DNA of 64,000 bases from an uncultured Rivibacter sp. (lineage in GTDB: Bacteria; Pseudomonadota; Gammaproteobacteria; Burkholderiales; Burkholderiaceae): positions 154,108 to 218,107 of the forward strand of contig CAMLLU010000001.1 of the NCBI GenBank assembly GCA_946480925.1, written 5' to 3'. The notes under the pieces were generated by a model. It was not told where the DNA came from, made no database searches, and saw nothing but the letters and a program-made list of their open reading frames with translations. Of the stretch, positions 1 to 7,462 are shown one piece after another. The position numbers were made by a program, and so were the translations under genes. Each line of letters starts with the position of its first letter. Positions within the stretch are counted from its first letter, which is position 1.

Positions 1-445
1 CCGCGTGCTTGTACTTGGCGGCCGCCTCGATCATCGTGTTGGTGTCGGCGATGTCGCGGTAGGCGATCACGCCGTTCAAGTCCTTGCCAGGCACCGGCAG
101 GATGAACGGGTTGGAGCCGGTGGCCAGCAGCAGGCGGTCGTATTCGGCCTCGGTGCCGTCCTCGGCGCGCACGATGCGGCGCTTGCGGTCCACGCTCACC
201 ACCTTCTTGCCCAGGTGCAGCGTGATGTTGTTCTCTTCGTACCAGCTCACCGGGTTGAGGATGATCTCGTCGAGCGTCTGCTCGCCGGCGAGCACCGGGC
301 TCAGCAGGATGCGGTTGTAGTTGGGGTGCGGCTCGGCGCCGAACACCGTGATGTCGTACAGATCGGGAGCGATCTTCAACAGCTCTTCGAGCGTGCGCAC
401 GCCGGCCATGCCGTTGCCCACCATCACCAACTTCATCTTCTTCAT
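1..445 (-). CDS. nirB: Assimilatory nitrite reductase large subunit, N-terminal part (3' end outside window)
   Basis: NirB is the siroheme- and FAD-containing NAD(P)H nitrite reductase that makes ammonium in the cytoplasm. About 148 residues are visible, starting at the ATG (complement 443-445) with an AGGAG ribosome-binding site 8 bases upstream. The N-terminus carries the FAD-binding dinucleotide fold VGNGMAG (residues 9-15), then the NirB-typical stretch PNYNRILLSP near residue 42 and LLATGSNPF near residue 105. The reading frame runs off the left edge of the window. A close match to the sigma-54 promoter consensus lies 52-66 bases upstream. The divergent neighbour is a kinase/phosphatase gene, and a nitrate transporter and ANTAR regulator follow, so this is the reductase of a nitrate assimilation cluster. 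Family assignment is firm; the rest of the protein is not visible. Confidence 0.93.
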   Translation of the reverse strand, partial: MKKMKLVMVGNGMAGVRTLEELLKIAPDLYDITVFGAEPHPNYNRILLSPVLAGEQTLDEIILNPVSWYEENNITLHLGKKVVSVDRKRRIVRAEDGTEAEYDRLLLATGSNPFILPVPGKDLNGVIAYRDIADTNTMIEAAAKYKHA

Positions 446-496
446 CGCTATCGCTCCTGACCAATCACTCGTGGGGACACACCCGCGCCTGTATTA

Positions 497-511
497 GCAA
501 GCGTGGTGCCA
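497..511 (-). promoter_or_regulatory. Sigma-54 (-24/-12) promoter of nirB
   Basis: On the minus strand the sequence reads TGGCAC, five bases (CACGC), then TTGCT, an exact match to the RpoN consensus TGGCAC-N5-TTGCW. Transcription would start about 12 bases past the GC, near position 485, giving a 5' leader of roughly 40 bases before the nirB ATG at 445. TGCACC half-sites between about 523 and 545 resemble NtrC half-sites, but no clean NtrC palindrome is visible. Sigma-54 control of assimilatory nitrite reductase fits NtrC-type nitrogen regulation. Confidence 0.8.
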
Positions 512-550
512 AAAATTAGGGAATGCACCAGACCGGGATGCACCGTTTCT

Positions 551-566
551 GGGATCGTTTCTTGCT
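551..566 (+). promoter_or_regulatory. Possible weak sigma-54 promoter facing the kinase/phosphatase gene
   Basis: The plus strand reads GGGATC-GTTTC-TTGCT: the GG and GC elements have the obligatory 10-base spacing and the -12 half (TTGCT) is perfect, but the -24 half matches the consensus poorly. It lies 58-74 bases before the ATG at 625 and faces away from the nirB promoter. It could be chance; support is the exact spacing and the shared intergenic region with the consensus nirB site. Confidence 0.35.
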
Positions 567-624
567 TCGTGGTGCGCTCGCTCAACGCTGATGCACAGCA
601 TTGAGGACGCAGAACAAGGGAATC

Positions 625-2388
625 ATGAGTTTCGACGTCGACATTGGCTGGTTCAGCGCGCGTGGACCGCGGGAGGACAACGAGGACTTCGCCGCTGCGG
701 TGCGCCCAGCGCCCCACGATGAGGCGCGCGGGCTGATCGCCGCGATCGCCGATGGCGTGTCGATGGGCGGCGGCGGCAAGATGGCCTCGCAGACCACGGT
801 GATGAGTCTGGTGCAGGACTACTTTGGTGCACCCGAAACCTGGGACACGAGCGTGGTGCTCGACCGCCTCATCGGCGCGCAGAACGCCTGGCTCACCGAC
901 CACAACCGGCGCCGCCAGCAGCTGGGCGCCGCGCAGGGCGGCGGCAGCGCGATGACGACGCTGACCGCGCTGGTGCTGCGCGGCCACAGCTATACGCTGG
1001 CCCACGTGGGCGACACGCGTGCATGGCTGCTGCGCGGCGATGCTGCCGACGCGTGCACCCAGCTGAGCCAGGACCACAGCTTCGACCACCCCGACATGCG
1101 CAGCCGCCTCACGCGCGCCATCGGGCTCGACGACCACGTGCGGGTCGACTACCAGCAGGGCGAGCTGCACAGCGGCGACGTCTTCATGCTCACCAGCGAC
1201 GGCGTGCACGGCGCGCTCAAGCGCCGCGTGCTGGCGCAGCATGCCCTGGCGGCTCGCGAGGGCTCCGCACAGGCGGCCGCCGAGGCGCTGGTGAATGCCG
1301 CGCTCGGGGCCGGCAGCCGGGACAACAGCAGCGCGCTCGTCATCCACGTGCGCGGTCTCGCGCCGCTGCGCCTTGACGACGCGCTGGTGCACGCGCGCCA
1401 ACTGCCGGTGCCGCCGCGCCTGAAGGTGGGCGACACGATCGACCACTACACGGTGACCGCGCTCATTGCCGATACCGGCGTACACCGGCTCTACCAGGTG
1501 CGCGACCTCGACACCCGCGAGCTGCTCGCGATGAAGACCCTGCACGAGAGCCGTGCCAGCGACCCCGAGGAGCGAGCCATGCTCGCGCACGAGGCCTGGC
1601 TGGGCCTGCGGCTCACGCAGCGCTACGGCGAACACGAGTCGAGCGGCTTCGTGCGCGTGCGCGAGCCCAGGGAGCCGGGCGCCTTCTACACGCTGTTCGA
1701 CTGGCATGCCGGCCACACACTGGAGCAATTGCTTGCGCAGGGCCGCCGCTTCGAGGTGCGCGAGGTCCTTGCCGGTGCATTGGCCGCGGCCCGTGCGCTG
1801 GGCCGGCTGCACCGCCAGGGCGTGATCCACCGCGACATCAAGCCTGCCAACCTGCACCTGGGCGACGACGGCCAATGGCGAGTGCTCGACCTGGGCGTGG
1901 CCATCTCGGGCCGCGAGCCCGCGGCGCAACGCGAGCTGCATGCCGGCACGCCCAGCTACATGAACCCCGAGCAGTGGTCGGCCGATGAGGGTGCCAACAC
2001 CGGTGCCACGGCGCAGAGCGACCTCTACGCGCTGGGCGCTACGCTCTACCAGTGGCTGACCGGCAAGCTGCCCTACGGCGAGATCGAGCCCTACCAGCTG
2101 GCGCGTTTCCGCCAGGACCCGAGGGCTCCGTCGCGCCTGCGGCCCGAAGTGCCGATCTGGCTCGACCACGTGGTGCTCAAGGCGGTGGCTCGTGACCCCA
2201 GGCAGCGCTTCGAGACGGCCGAGGAGATGGTGCTCGCGCTGGAGCGCGGCGCTTCGCGCCCGCTGGCCGCACCCAGTGCCACGCCGCTGGCAGTGCGCGA
2301 CCCGCGCGCGCTGTGGCAGATCGCACTGGCGATCTCGATGCTCTTCAATGTGCTGCTGATTGTTTGGCTGCTTTTCCTGCCCCGTTGA
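625..2388 (+). CDS. Bifunctional PP2C-type phosphatase / Hanks-type Ser/Thr kinase with C-terminal membrane anchor
   Basis: The protein has 587 residues. Residues about 5-245 form a PP2C phosphatase with metal-site motifs ADGVSMGGGG (residues about 42-51), HVGDTRAWLL, LTSDGVHG and DNSSALV. Residues about 270-540 form a protein kinase with an AMK lysine motif, the catalytic loop HRDIKPAN (near residue 403), DLG in place of DFG, and GTPSYMNPEQ as activation segment. A single hydrophobic helix ends the protein, so both domains should face the cytoplasm. ATG 625 is preferred over the in-frame TTG at 601 because AAGGG precedes it. Kinase-phosphatase fusions of this kind are recurrent companions of nitrate transporter and nirB genes in Proteobacteria. 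Its substrate cannot be read from sequence; the transporter, the reductase or the regulator are candidates (inference). Confidence 0.88.
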   Translation: MSFDVDIGWFSARGPREDNEDFAAAVRPAPHDEARGLIAAIADGVSMGGGGKMASQTTVMSLVQDYFGAPETWDTSVVLDRLIGAQNAWLTDHNRRRQQLGAAQGGGSAMTTLTALVLRGHSYTLAHVGDTRAWLLRGDAADACTQLSQDHSFDHPDMRSRLTRAIGLDDHVRVDYQQGELHSGDVFMLTSDGVHGALKRRVLAQHALAAREGSAQAAAEALVNAALGAGSRDNSSALVIHVRGLAPLRLDDALVHARQLPVPPRLKVGDTIDHYTVTALIADTGVHRLYQVRDLDTRELLAMKTLHESRASDPEERAMLAHEAWLGLRLTQRYGEHESSGFVRVREPREPGAFYTLFDWHAGHTLEQLLAQGRRFEVREVLAGALAAARALGRLHRQGVIHRDIKPANLHLGDDGQWRVLDLGVAISGREPAAQRELHAGTPSYMNPEQWSADEGANTGATAQSDLYALGATLYQWLTGKLPYGEIEPYQLARFRQDPRAPSRLRPEVPIWLDHVVLKAVARDPRQRFETAEEMVLALERGASRPLAAPSATPLAVRDPRALWQIALAISMLFNVLLIVWLLFLPR

Positions 2389-2534
2389 GTCCACCCCCGT
2401 AGCGCCTTCGGCGCTTCCCCTCAAGGGGGCGACGCTGGCGGACCGGCAGAGCCGGATCCACGGCGTCCGTGCGGATCGCCGCAGGGTCGCTTGGCGACCT
2501 GCGGCTCCGCGTGAGAAGAGGGGGGGCTTCATTG
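2389..2534. repeat. Family A intergenic repeat, copy 1
   Basis: It starts directly after the TGA at 2386-2388 with GTCCACCCCCGTAGC and shares about 70 nearly identical bases with copy 2 at 5948. Internal hairpins include GCGCC-TTC-GGCGC and CCCCTCAAGGGG. The right end reads GGGGGGGCTTCAT, resembling a ribosome-binding site followed by an ATG, although no gene starts there on the plus strand. It separates the convergent kinase and transporter genes and may act as terminator structure. Confidence 0.75.
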
Positions 2535-2539
2535 CGTGT

Positions 2540-3820
2540 TCAGGCGCCGCGTTGCAGGGTGCGTGCGGAGGCGTCCTGGGGTGCGCCATGTGGCACGGTG
2601 CGAGCACGGCCACCCTTCTCGGCCCAGGTGCGCGTCCAGCGGATCTGCATTACCCGCATCATCAGCAGCACGGCCACGGCCAGTACTGCGAAGAACACGA
2701 AGCCCCAGGCGTAGCTGCCGGTGTATTGCTTCGACAGGCCCATCGCGTTGGGCACGAGGCCGCCGCCCAGCGCGCCGACCTCACCGATCATGGAGCCGGC
2801 CACCGCCGTGGTGAGCGGCCAGCGCAGCGGCACCAGCTGGAAGAGGGCACCGTTGCCCGCGCCCAGCGCCGAGAAGCACACCATGAAGAGCAGCGTGGTG
2901 GCGACGAGCGAGGCGGAGGCGAAGCCGCACAGCACCAGCGTCACGGCCACGATCAGCAGCACCGCGGTGAGCGTGTTGATGCCGCCCAGCCGGTCGGAGA
3001 TCCAGCCGCCGAACACGCGCACGGCCGCGCCCATGAAGGCGGCCAGCATGGTGAGTTGGCCCGCCTGCACCTTGCTGACGCCGAACTGGTCGTAGTAGTA
3101 GGTGGGCAGGAAGGTGGTGAGGCCGATGAAGCCGCCGAAGGTCACGCCGTAGATGAGGCTGAAGGCCCAGCCGTCCTTTTCGAACAGGCAGGCGATGTGT
3201 TCGCGGAAGCTGGCGTGTGCGTCGAGGTCGGGCGGCTCCTTGGCGAACACGATCATCACCAGCATGGGCAGCAGGATGGCCGCGGCCGCGAAGCCGTAGA
3301 CCGTCTGCCAGCCGAAGGCCTGTGCCAGCGGGGGCGCCACCAGCACCGAGACCGCCGTGCCTACGTTGCCCGCGCCCACCAGACCCATGGCCAGGCCCTT
3401 GTGGCGCGGCGGGAACCAGCCCGAGCCCAGCGACAGCGCCACGCCAAAGCTCGCCCCCGCAATGCCCAGCAGCACGCCCATGGCCAGCAGGTCGTTGAAG
3501 CTCTTGACCATGAAGAAGCCGTACAGCATGGCCACGGCGATCAGCGTCATCTCGACCAGCGTGGCGTTCTTGCGGCCGATGTATTGCGCGAGCACGCCCA
3601 GCGGGAAGCGCATCAGCGCCCCGGCGATGATGGGGATCGACAGCATCAGCCCCTTCTGCGCGGGCGTGAGCTGGTAGGCCTCGGTGATGAACGGCGCCAT
3701 GGCACCGTTGAGCACCCAGATGCAGCACGAGAACGCGAAGTACAGGAACGCCGAGAACAGGGTCGGCGCGTGGCCTGAGCGGAGAAAACTTCTGAAGCCG
3801 GACATGTGTGGGCTCGCCAT
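2540..3820 (-). CDS. NarK/NasA-family nitrate/nitrite MFS transporter
   Basis: A 426-residue membrane protein with 12 predicted helices. The early segment WVLNGAMAPFITEAYQLT and the glycine-rich nitrate signature motifs of the NNP family (GLVGAGNVGTAVS near residue 155, and GAGNGALFQLVP near residue 335) assign it to NarK/NasA-type nitrate/nitrite porters. It would bring nitrate into the cytoplasm for assimilation together with nirB. The start at 3820 is chosen for length; an in-frame ATG at 3805 (MSGFRSF) is an equal alternative, and neither has a strong ribosome-binding site. A sigma-54 promoter and an ANTAR-type leader precede it. The C-terminus is polar and arginine-rich. Whether it moves nitrate, nitrite or both cannot be told from sequence. 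Confidence 0.9.
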   Translation of the reverse strand: MASPHMSGFRSFLRSGHAPTLFSAFLYFAFSCCIWVLNGAMAPFITEAYQLTPAQKGLMLSIPIIAGALMRFPLGVLAQYIGRKNATLVEMTLIAVAMLYGFFMVKSFNDLLAMGVLLGIAGASFGVALSLGSGWFPPRHKGLAMGLVGAGNVGTAVSVLVAPPLAQAFGWQTVYGFAAAAILLPMLVMIVFAKEPPDLDAHASFREHIACLFEKDGWAFSLIYGVTFGGFIGLTTFLPTYYYDQFGVSKVQAGQLTMLAAFMGAAVRVFGGWISDRLGGINTLTAVLLIVAVTLVLCGFASASLVATTLLFMVCFSALGAGNGALFQLVPLRWPLTTAVAGSMIGEVGALGGGLVPNAMGLSKQYTGSYAWGFVFFAVLAVAVLLMMRVMQIRWTRTWAEKGGRARTVPHGAPQDASARTLQRGA

Positions 3821-3936
3821 GGGGTTTGCCCCGCACCAGGAGGTGGCGGGACTTATCTGCACATGGCTGCGCACGACGGTGTGCGCATGACCGGCGGTGC
3901 TGTTGCACGGTCCGGGTGCAACGTCACACCCGAGTG
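3821..3936 (-). promoter_or_regulatory. Candidate ANTAR-responsive two-hairpin leader RNA of the nitrate transporter gene
   Basis: Read on the minus strand from the predicted start near 3936, the leader contains two tandem hairpins. The first (3922 to 3902) has 7-bp arms GTTGCAC and GTGCAAC with a 7-base loop CCGGACC. The second (3887 to 3868) has perfect 7-bp arms TGCGCAC and GTGCGCA with a six-base loop ACCGTC. A six-base loop with A1 and G4 is the hallmark recognised by ANTAR-domain proteins. The linker is 14 bases. A third hairpin (about 3852 to 3829; CCCG and CACC pairing with GGTG and CGGG, one bulged C) lies just before the start codon but lacks a U-tract, so it might block translation or act as a weak terminator. 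The first loop is not canonical. Confidence 0.6.
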
Positions 3937-3947
3937 CCTTGTGCATC

Positions 3948-3962
3948 GCAACAACCATGCCA
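3948..3962 (-). promoter_or_regulatory. Sigma-54 (-24/-12) promoter of the nitrate transporter gene
   Basis: The minus strand reads TGGCAT, five bases (GGTTG), then TTGC: one mismatch to TGGCAC-N5-TTGC, with correct 10-base GG-GC spacing. It points at the transporter and places the transcript start near 3936, directly before the two hairpins of the leader. Together with the nirB promoter this makes a sigma-54-controlled nitrate assimilation regulon. Confidence 0.7.
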
Positions 3963-4055
3963 GTCGGTCTCGCTGCAGGTCGCGGTCTTGCTCTATGCTT
4001 GCCGGCCCTCGGCCGTGCAGGCGGCCGTTTCCCTCTGCAGAAAGGCCGCCGTTCC

Positions 4056-5330
4056 GTGACTTCCGTTCTTGTCGCCCAGGACCTCGCCCCCGGCTCCCCC
4101 GTGTTGGCCGACGACCTCGCGGCCGCGGGATTTCACGTCCTTGGTGCCACCGGTTGCGACAACCTGGTGCGCGACACGCTGCGAAGCAACCCCGACGTGC
4201 TGGTGTGCTGGCAGCCCCGGCCGGCAGAGACTTTTTTCACGGCGCTCAGCACGCTGCAGGCCAACGCGGCGCTGCCGGTGGTGGTGTTCACCAGCGACCC
4301 CGAGGTCGAAGCCATGGAGAGGGCGCTGGCCGCGGGGGTGCAGTGCTGGGAAGTGCAGGGCTACCTGCCGCAGCGCCTGCGCGCGGTGGTGCAGCTGGCG
4401 CAGGCGCGCTTCAAGCACGAGCGTGCGCAGCGCGAGGCGATGGCCGAACTCAGCAGCCGCTTCGAAGAGCGCAAGCTCGTCGACCGCGCCAAGGGCATCC
4501 TGATGCGCTCGCAGCAGCTGTCCGAGGAAGAGGCCTTTCGCCTGCTGCGCAGCGCCTCGATGCACGGCAACCAGCGTGTGGGCCAGGTCTCGCAGCAGAT
4601 CATCGACATGGCGCGTTATGCCGATGCGATCAACCGCGCCGGCCAGTTGCGCATGCTCTCGCAGCGGCTGGTGAAGCTCTACGCACTGGGCTGCGCAGGC
4701 ACCGATGCGGCGGCCACGCGGGCGCTGCTGGTGCAGTCCGTCGAGCGTGTGGACGACAACCTGGCGGTGCTGGCCAAGCTGCTGTCGCGCCCGACCTTCG
4801 GCGACCTGCTCGATGCCGCGATGGCGCCGTGGACCGAACTGCGTGCCAAGCTGTCGGCGCCTGCCGACGTGGCCGGTCTGCAGGCGCTGGACGCCTTGGC
4901 CGAGCGCTTGTTGACGCAGGCCGAGCGGCTGACCACCGCACTCGAATCGTGCGGCCTGGCCAGCACCTTGCACGTGATCAACGTCTCAGGCCGCCAGCGC
5001 ATGCTGTCGCAGCGGCTGGCCAAGCAGGCGCTGCTGTCGCATCTGCTGCAGGGCGATGCCGCCCGGGGCGCCGAGGCCGAGGTCAAGCACATCGTGAGCG
5101 AGTTCGACCAGGCGCTGCAGTACCTGGGCGGCGTGCCGCTGTCCACGCGCGACATCCGCGAAGGCCTGGCCACGGCGGCACGCACCTGGAGCGCCATGCT
5201 GGCGGCCGTGAAGCGCGTGCATGAAGCCGACGGCCGCCTGGCGCTGGCCGGCAGCAGCGAAGCGCTGCTCGAGCTGTTCGATCGGCTCACCGGCCAGTAC
5301 GAGCACGGCATGCAGGGCTTGATCGGCTGA
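4056..5330 (+). CDS. ANTAR-domain nitrate-responsive regulator with two PilJ-type sensor motifs (NasT/NasR-like)
   Basis: A 424-residue cytoplasmic protein. Residues 1-125 look like a degenerate receiver (pseudo-receiver). Residues about 134-183 form an ANTAR RNA-binding domain (ERKLVDRAKGILM, then EEEAFRLLRSASM). The remainder has two copies of a PilJ/NarX-type ligand motif: NRAGQLRMLSQRL near residue 192 and VSGRQRMLSQRL near residue 310. In NarX-like and PilJ domains this arginine-centred motif binds nitrate/nitrite. The order is the reverse of Klebsiella NasR, where the NIT sensor comes first. It presumably binds the hairpin leader of the divergent transporter gene when nitrate is present. 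The GTG at 4056 starts the conserved part; AAAGG lies 12 bases upstream. A weak sigma-54-like element (GG-N10-GC, 3978-3991) precedes it. Confidence 0.82.
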   Translation: MTSVLVAQDLAPGSPVLADDLAAAGFHVLGATGCDNLVRDTLRSNPDVLVCWQPRPAETFFTALSTLQANAALPVVVFTSDPEVEAMERALAAGVQCWEVQGYLPQRLRAVVQLAQARFKHERAQREAMAELSSRFEERKLVDRAKGILMRSQQLSEEEAFRLLRSASMHGNQRVGQVSQQIIDMARYADAINRAGQLRMLSQRLVKLYALGCAGTDAAATRALLVQSVERVDDNLAVLAKLLSRPTFGDLLDAAMAPWTELRAKLSAPADVAGLQALDALAERLLTQAERLTTALESCGLASTLHVINVSGRQRMLSQRLAKQALLSHLLQGDAARGAEAEVKHIVSEFDQALQYLGGVPLSTRDIREGLATAARTWSAMLAAVKRVHEADGRLALAGSSEALLELFDRLTGQYEHGMQGLIG

Positions 5331-5524
5331 CGGGCGGCCAGGCTGCACGCCGCATCGCGGCCTGTAGTGCCGCCGGGCGCGCCTTGGGGCTAGGAAAAAC
5401 CCGCAGCAATGCCCCATATAGGCCCGGGCAATTGGACTCGCCCCGTTGCACAGGAGTAGTGTCCTTTCCGCATCCCGCGTCACGGGATGGGCTGTTCCCT
5501 GTTCCCCCACGTCAGGAGATCGTT

Positions 5525-5947
5525 ATGCAGCTCAAGGGCTCGAAGACCGAACAGAACCTGAAGGACGCATTTGCGGGTGAATCGCAGGCCAACCGGCGCT
5601 ACCTCTACTTCGCCAACAAGGCCGACGTCGAAGGGCAGAACGATGTGGCGGCGCTGTTCCGCTCCACCGCCGAAGGTGAAACCGGCCACGCGCACGGCCA
5701 CCTGGAATTCCTGGAGCACGGCTCGGGTGACCCGGCCACCGGCCTGCCCATCGGCGCCACGCGTGACAACCTGAGGGCCGCCGTGGCCGGCGAAACGCAC
5801 GAGTACACCGACATGTACCCGGGCATGGCTCGTCAGGCTCGCGAAGAAGGCTTCGAGGAGATCGCCGACTGGTTCGAGACGCTGGCCAAGGCCGAGCGTT
5901 CGCACGCCAACCGCTACCAGAAGGCGCTGGACGCGCTGGTGGACTAG
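5525..5947 (+). CDS. Rubrerythrin-family diiron protein (no rubredoxin domain)
   Basis: A 140-residue ferritin-like four-helix protein with GSKTEQNLKDAFAGESQANR at the start and paired Glu/His motifs (EGETGHAHGH; AKAERSHANRY) that would bind the diiron site. Classical rubrerythrins carry a C-terminal rubredoxin domain of about 40 residues; here it is absent, so electrons must come from another partner. Members reduce hydrogen peroxide. AGGAG lies 6 bases before ATG 5525. The next two genes, an Fe-S/CCG-domain protein and DUF3501, follow on the same strand and commonly occur with this type of rubrerythrin, suggesting a three-gene peroxide or sulfur-redox unit. The 194-base gap upstream (5331-5524) showed nothing firm beyond this ribosome-binding site. 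Confidence 0.9.
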   Translation: MQLKGSKTEQNLKDAFAGESQANRRYLYFANKADVEGQNDVAALFRSTAEGETGHAHGHLEFLEHGSGDPATGLPIGATRDNLRAAVAGETHEYTDMYPGMARQAREEGFEEIADWFETLAKAERSHANRYQKALDALVD

Positions 5948-6085
5948 GTCCACCCCCGTAGCAGCTGACGCTGCTCCCCTCAAGGGGGCGACGCTGGCGG
6001 ACCGGCGGAGCCGGATCCGCGGCGTCTGCTCTGATCGCCGCAGGCCGCCTTGGCGGCCTCGGCTCCTGGTTGGCGGAGGCTTCTG
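5948..6085. repeat. Family A intergenic repeat, copy 2
   Basis: It begins directly after the TAG of the rubrerythrin gene with GTCCACCCCCGTAGC and ends in GGCGGAGGCTTC just before the GTG start at 6086. The GGAGG at 6074-6078 serves as ribosome-binding site of the next gene, so the element spans exactly stop to start. Its central CTCCCCTCAAGGGGGCGACG block matches copy 1. Confidence 0.78.
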
Positions 6086-7450
6086 GTGAGCCATCGTGAG
6101 GGAAATCTTGAGGCGCCCACCCGGCACGCGGTGGACTGGAAGCATGCCGACTACTACGACGAGGAGAAGTGCTTCCACGAGCTGGAGCGCATCTTCGACA
6201 TCTGCCACGGCTGCAGGCGCTGCGTGAGTCTGTGCCATTCGTTCCCGACGTTGTTCGACCTGGTGGACGAAGGCAAGACCGGCGAGGTCGATGGCGTGGC
6301 CCGCACGGACTACTGGAAGGTGGTGGACCAGTGCTACCTGTGCGACCTGTGCTACATGACCAAGTGCCCCTACGTGCCGCCGCACCAATGGAACCTGGAC
6401 TTCCCGCACGCCATGCTGCGGGCCAAGGCCATCAAATTCAGGAAGGGCGAGGTCAAGGCGGGTGACCGGTTCCTGGCGTCGACCGACGTGCATGGCCAGT
6501 TCGCCGGCATTCCGGTGGTGGTGCAGGTGGTCAACGCCGTCAACAAGACCAGCTTCGCCCGCAACGCGATGGAGTCGCAGCTGGGCGTGGACAAGAAGGC
6601 CTGGATGCCCGAGCTGGCCAGCAGGCGCTTTCGCTGGAGCGCGAAGAAGAGCGGCAGCGAAGAGGTAAAGGAAGGCGAGCGCACACCCGGCAAGGTGGCC
6701 ATCTTTTCCACCTGCTACGTCAACTACAACGAGCCCGGCATCGGCTTCGACCTGCTGAAGATCCTGGAGCACAACGCCATTCCCTACGTCATCCTCGAAA
6801 AGGAGAAGTGCTGCGGCATGCCAAAGTTCGAACTGGGTGATCTCGAGTCGGTTGAGAAGCACAAGAACGCCAACATCCCGGTGCTGGCGAAATACGCGAA
6901 GGACGGTTACGCCATCCTGTCGGCCGTGCCCTCGTGCACGCTGATGTTCAAGCAGGAGCTGCCGCTGCTGTTTCCTCAGGAAGAGGACGTGCAGCTCGTG
7001 AAGGAGGCGATGTGGGACCCGTTCGAATACCTCGTGGCGCGCCACAAGGACGGGCTGCTGAAGACAGACTTTTCGCAAGACCTCGGCCAGGTGAGCTACC
7101 ACATCCCTTGCCACGGCCGCGTGCAGAACATCGGCCGCAAGACTGAAGAGATGCTCAAGCTTGTCGGCCAGCACGTCACGCTGACACTCAACACGGTGGA
7201 GCGCTGCTCCGGCCATGCCGGTACCTACGGCGTGAAAAAGCCGTATCACGACATCGCCATGAAGATCGGCAAGCCGGTGTTCAAGGCCATGGGGAAGACG
7301 AACGCCGAAGGCAAGGGGCCGGACGTCATCAGCTCCGACTGTGCGCTGGCCGGGCACCACATCGCGCAGGGCATGGCCGAGAACGGTCTGCCCGCCGCCG
7401 CTTTGCAACACCCGCTGACGCTCGTGCGTCGCGCCTACGGATTGACCTGA
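6086..7450 (+). CDS. GlpC-like iron-sulfur protein with two CCG domains
   Basis: A 454-residue soluble redox protein. Two ferredoxin-type [4Fe-4S] motifs lie near the N-terminus: CHGCRRCVSLCHSFP (about residues 40-55) and CYLCDLCYMTKCP (about residues 85-97). Two cysteine-rich CCG domains follow, with EKEKCCGMPKFE near residue 245 and PCHGRVQNIG, ERCSGHAG near residues 345-380, as in GlpC and heterodisulfide reductase HdrB/D subunits. It probably passes electrons from a membrane or thiol donor to a partner; adjacency suggests the rubrerythrin (inference). GTG 6086 is chosen because the family A repeat puts GGAGG seven bases before it. It is followed after 12 bases by the DUF3501 gene. Confidence 0.87.
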   Translation: MSHREGNLEAPTRHAVDWKHADYYDEEKCFHELERIFDICHGCRRCVSLCHSFPTLFDLVDEGKTGEVDGVARTDYWKVVDQCYLCDLCYMTKCPYVPPHQWNLDFPHAMLRAKAIKFRKGEVKAGDRFLASTDVHGQFAGIPVVVQVVNAVNKTSFARNAMESQLGVDKKAWMPELASRRFRWSAKKSGSEEVKEGERTPGKVAIFSTCYVNYNEPGIGFDLLKILEHNAIPYVILEKEKCCGMPKFELGDLESVEKHKNANIPVLAKYAKDGYAILSAVPSCTLMFKQELPLLFPQEEDVQLVKEAMWDPFEYLVARHKDGLLKTDFSQDLGQVSYHIPCHGRVQNIGRKTEEMLKLVGQHVTLTLNTVERCSGHAGTYGVKKPYHDIAMKIGKPVFKAMGKTNAEGKGPDVISSDCALAGHHIAQGMAENGLPAAALQHPLTLVRRAYGLT

Positions 7451-7462
7451 GGGCACCTCCAG

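Noticed and set aside
520..545. NtrC binding palindrome between nirB and the kinase gene
   Set aside because: Only TGCACC half-sites in direct orientation are visible; no GCAC-N7-GTGC palindrome was found.
448..2613. A 721-codon open frame on the minus strand opposite the phosphatase-kinase gene
   Set aside because: Its translation is His/Arg/Ala-rich without motifs; it mirrors the third-position GC bias of the real plus-strand gene.
3829..3852. Classical intrinsic terminator in the transporter leader
   Set aside because: A hairpin exists but no U-tract follows, so I describe it only as a structure of unknown effect.
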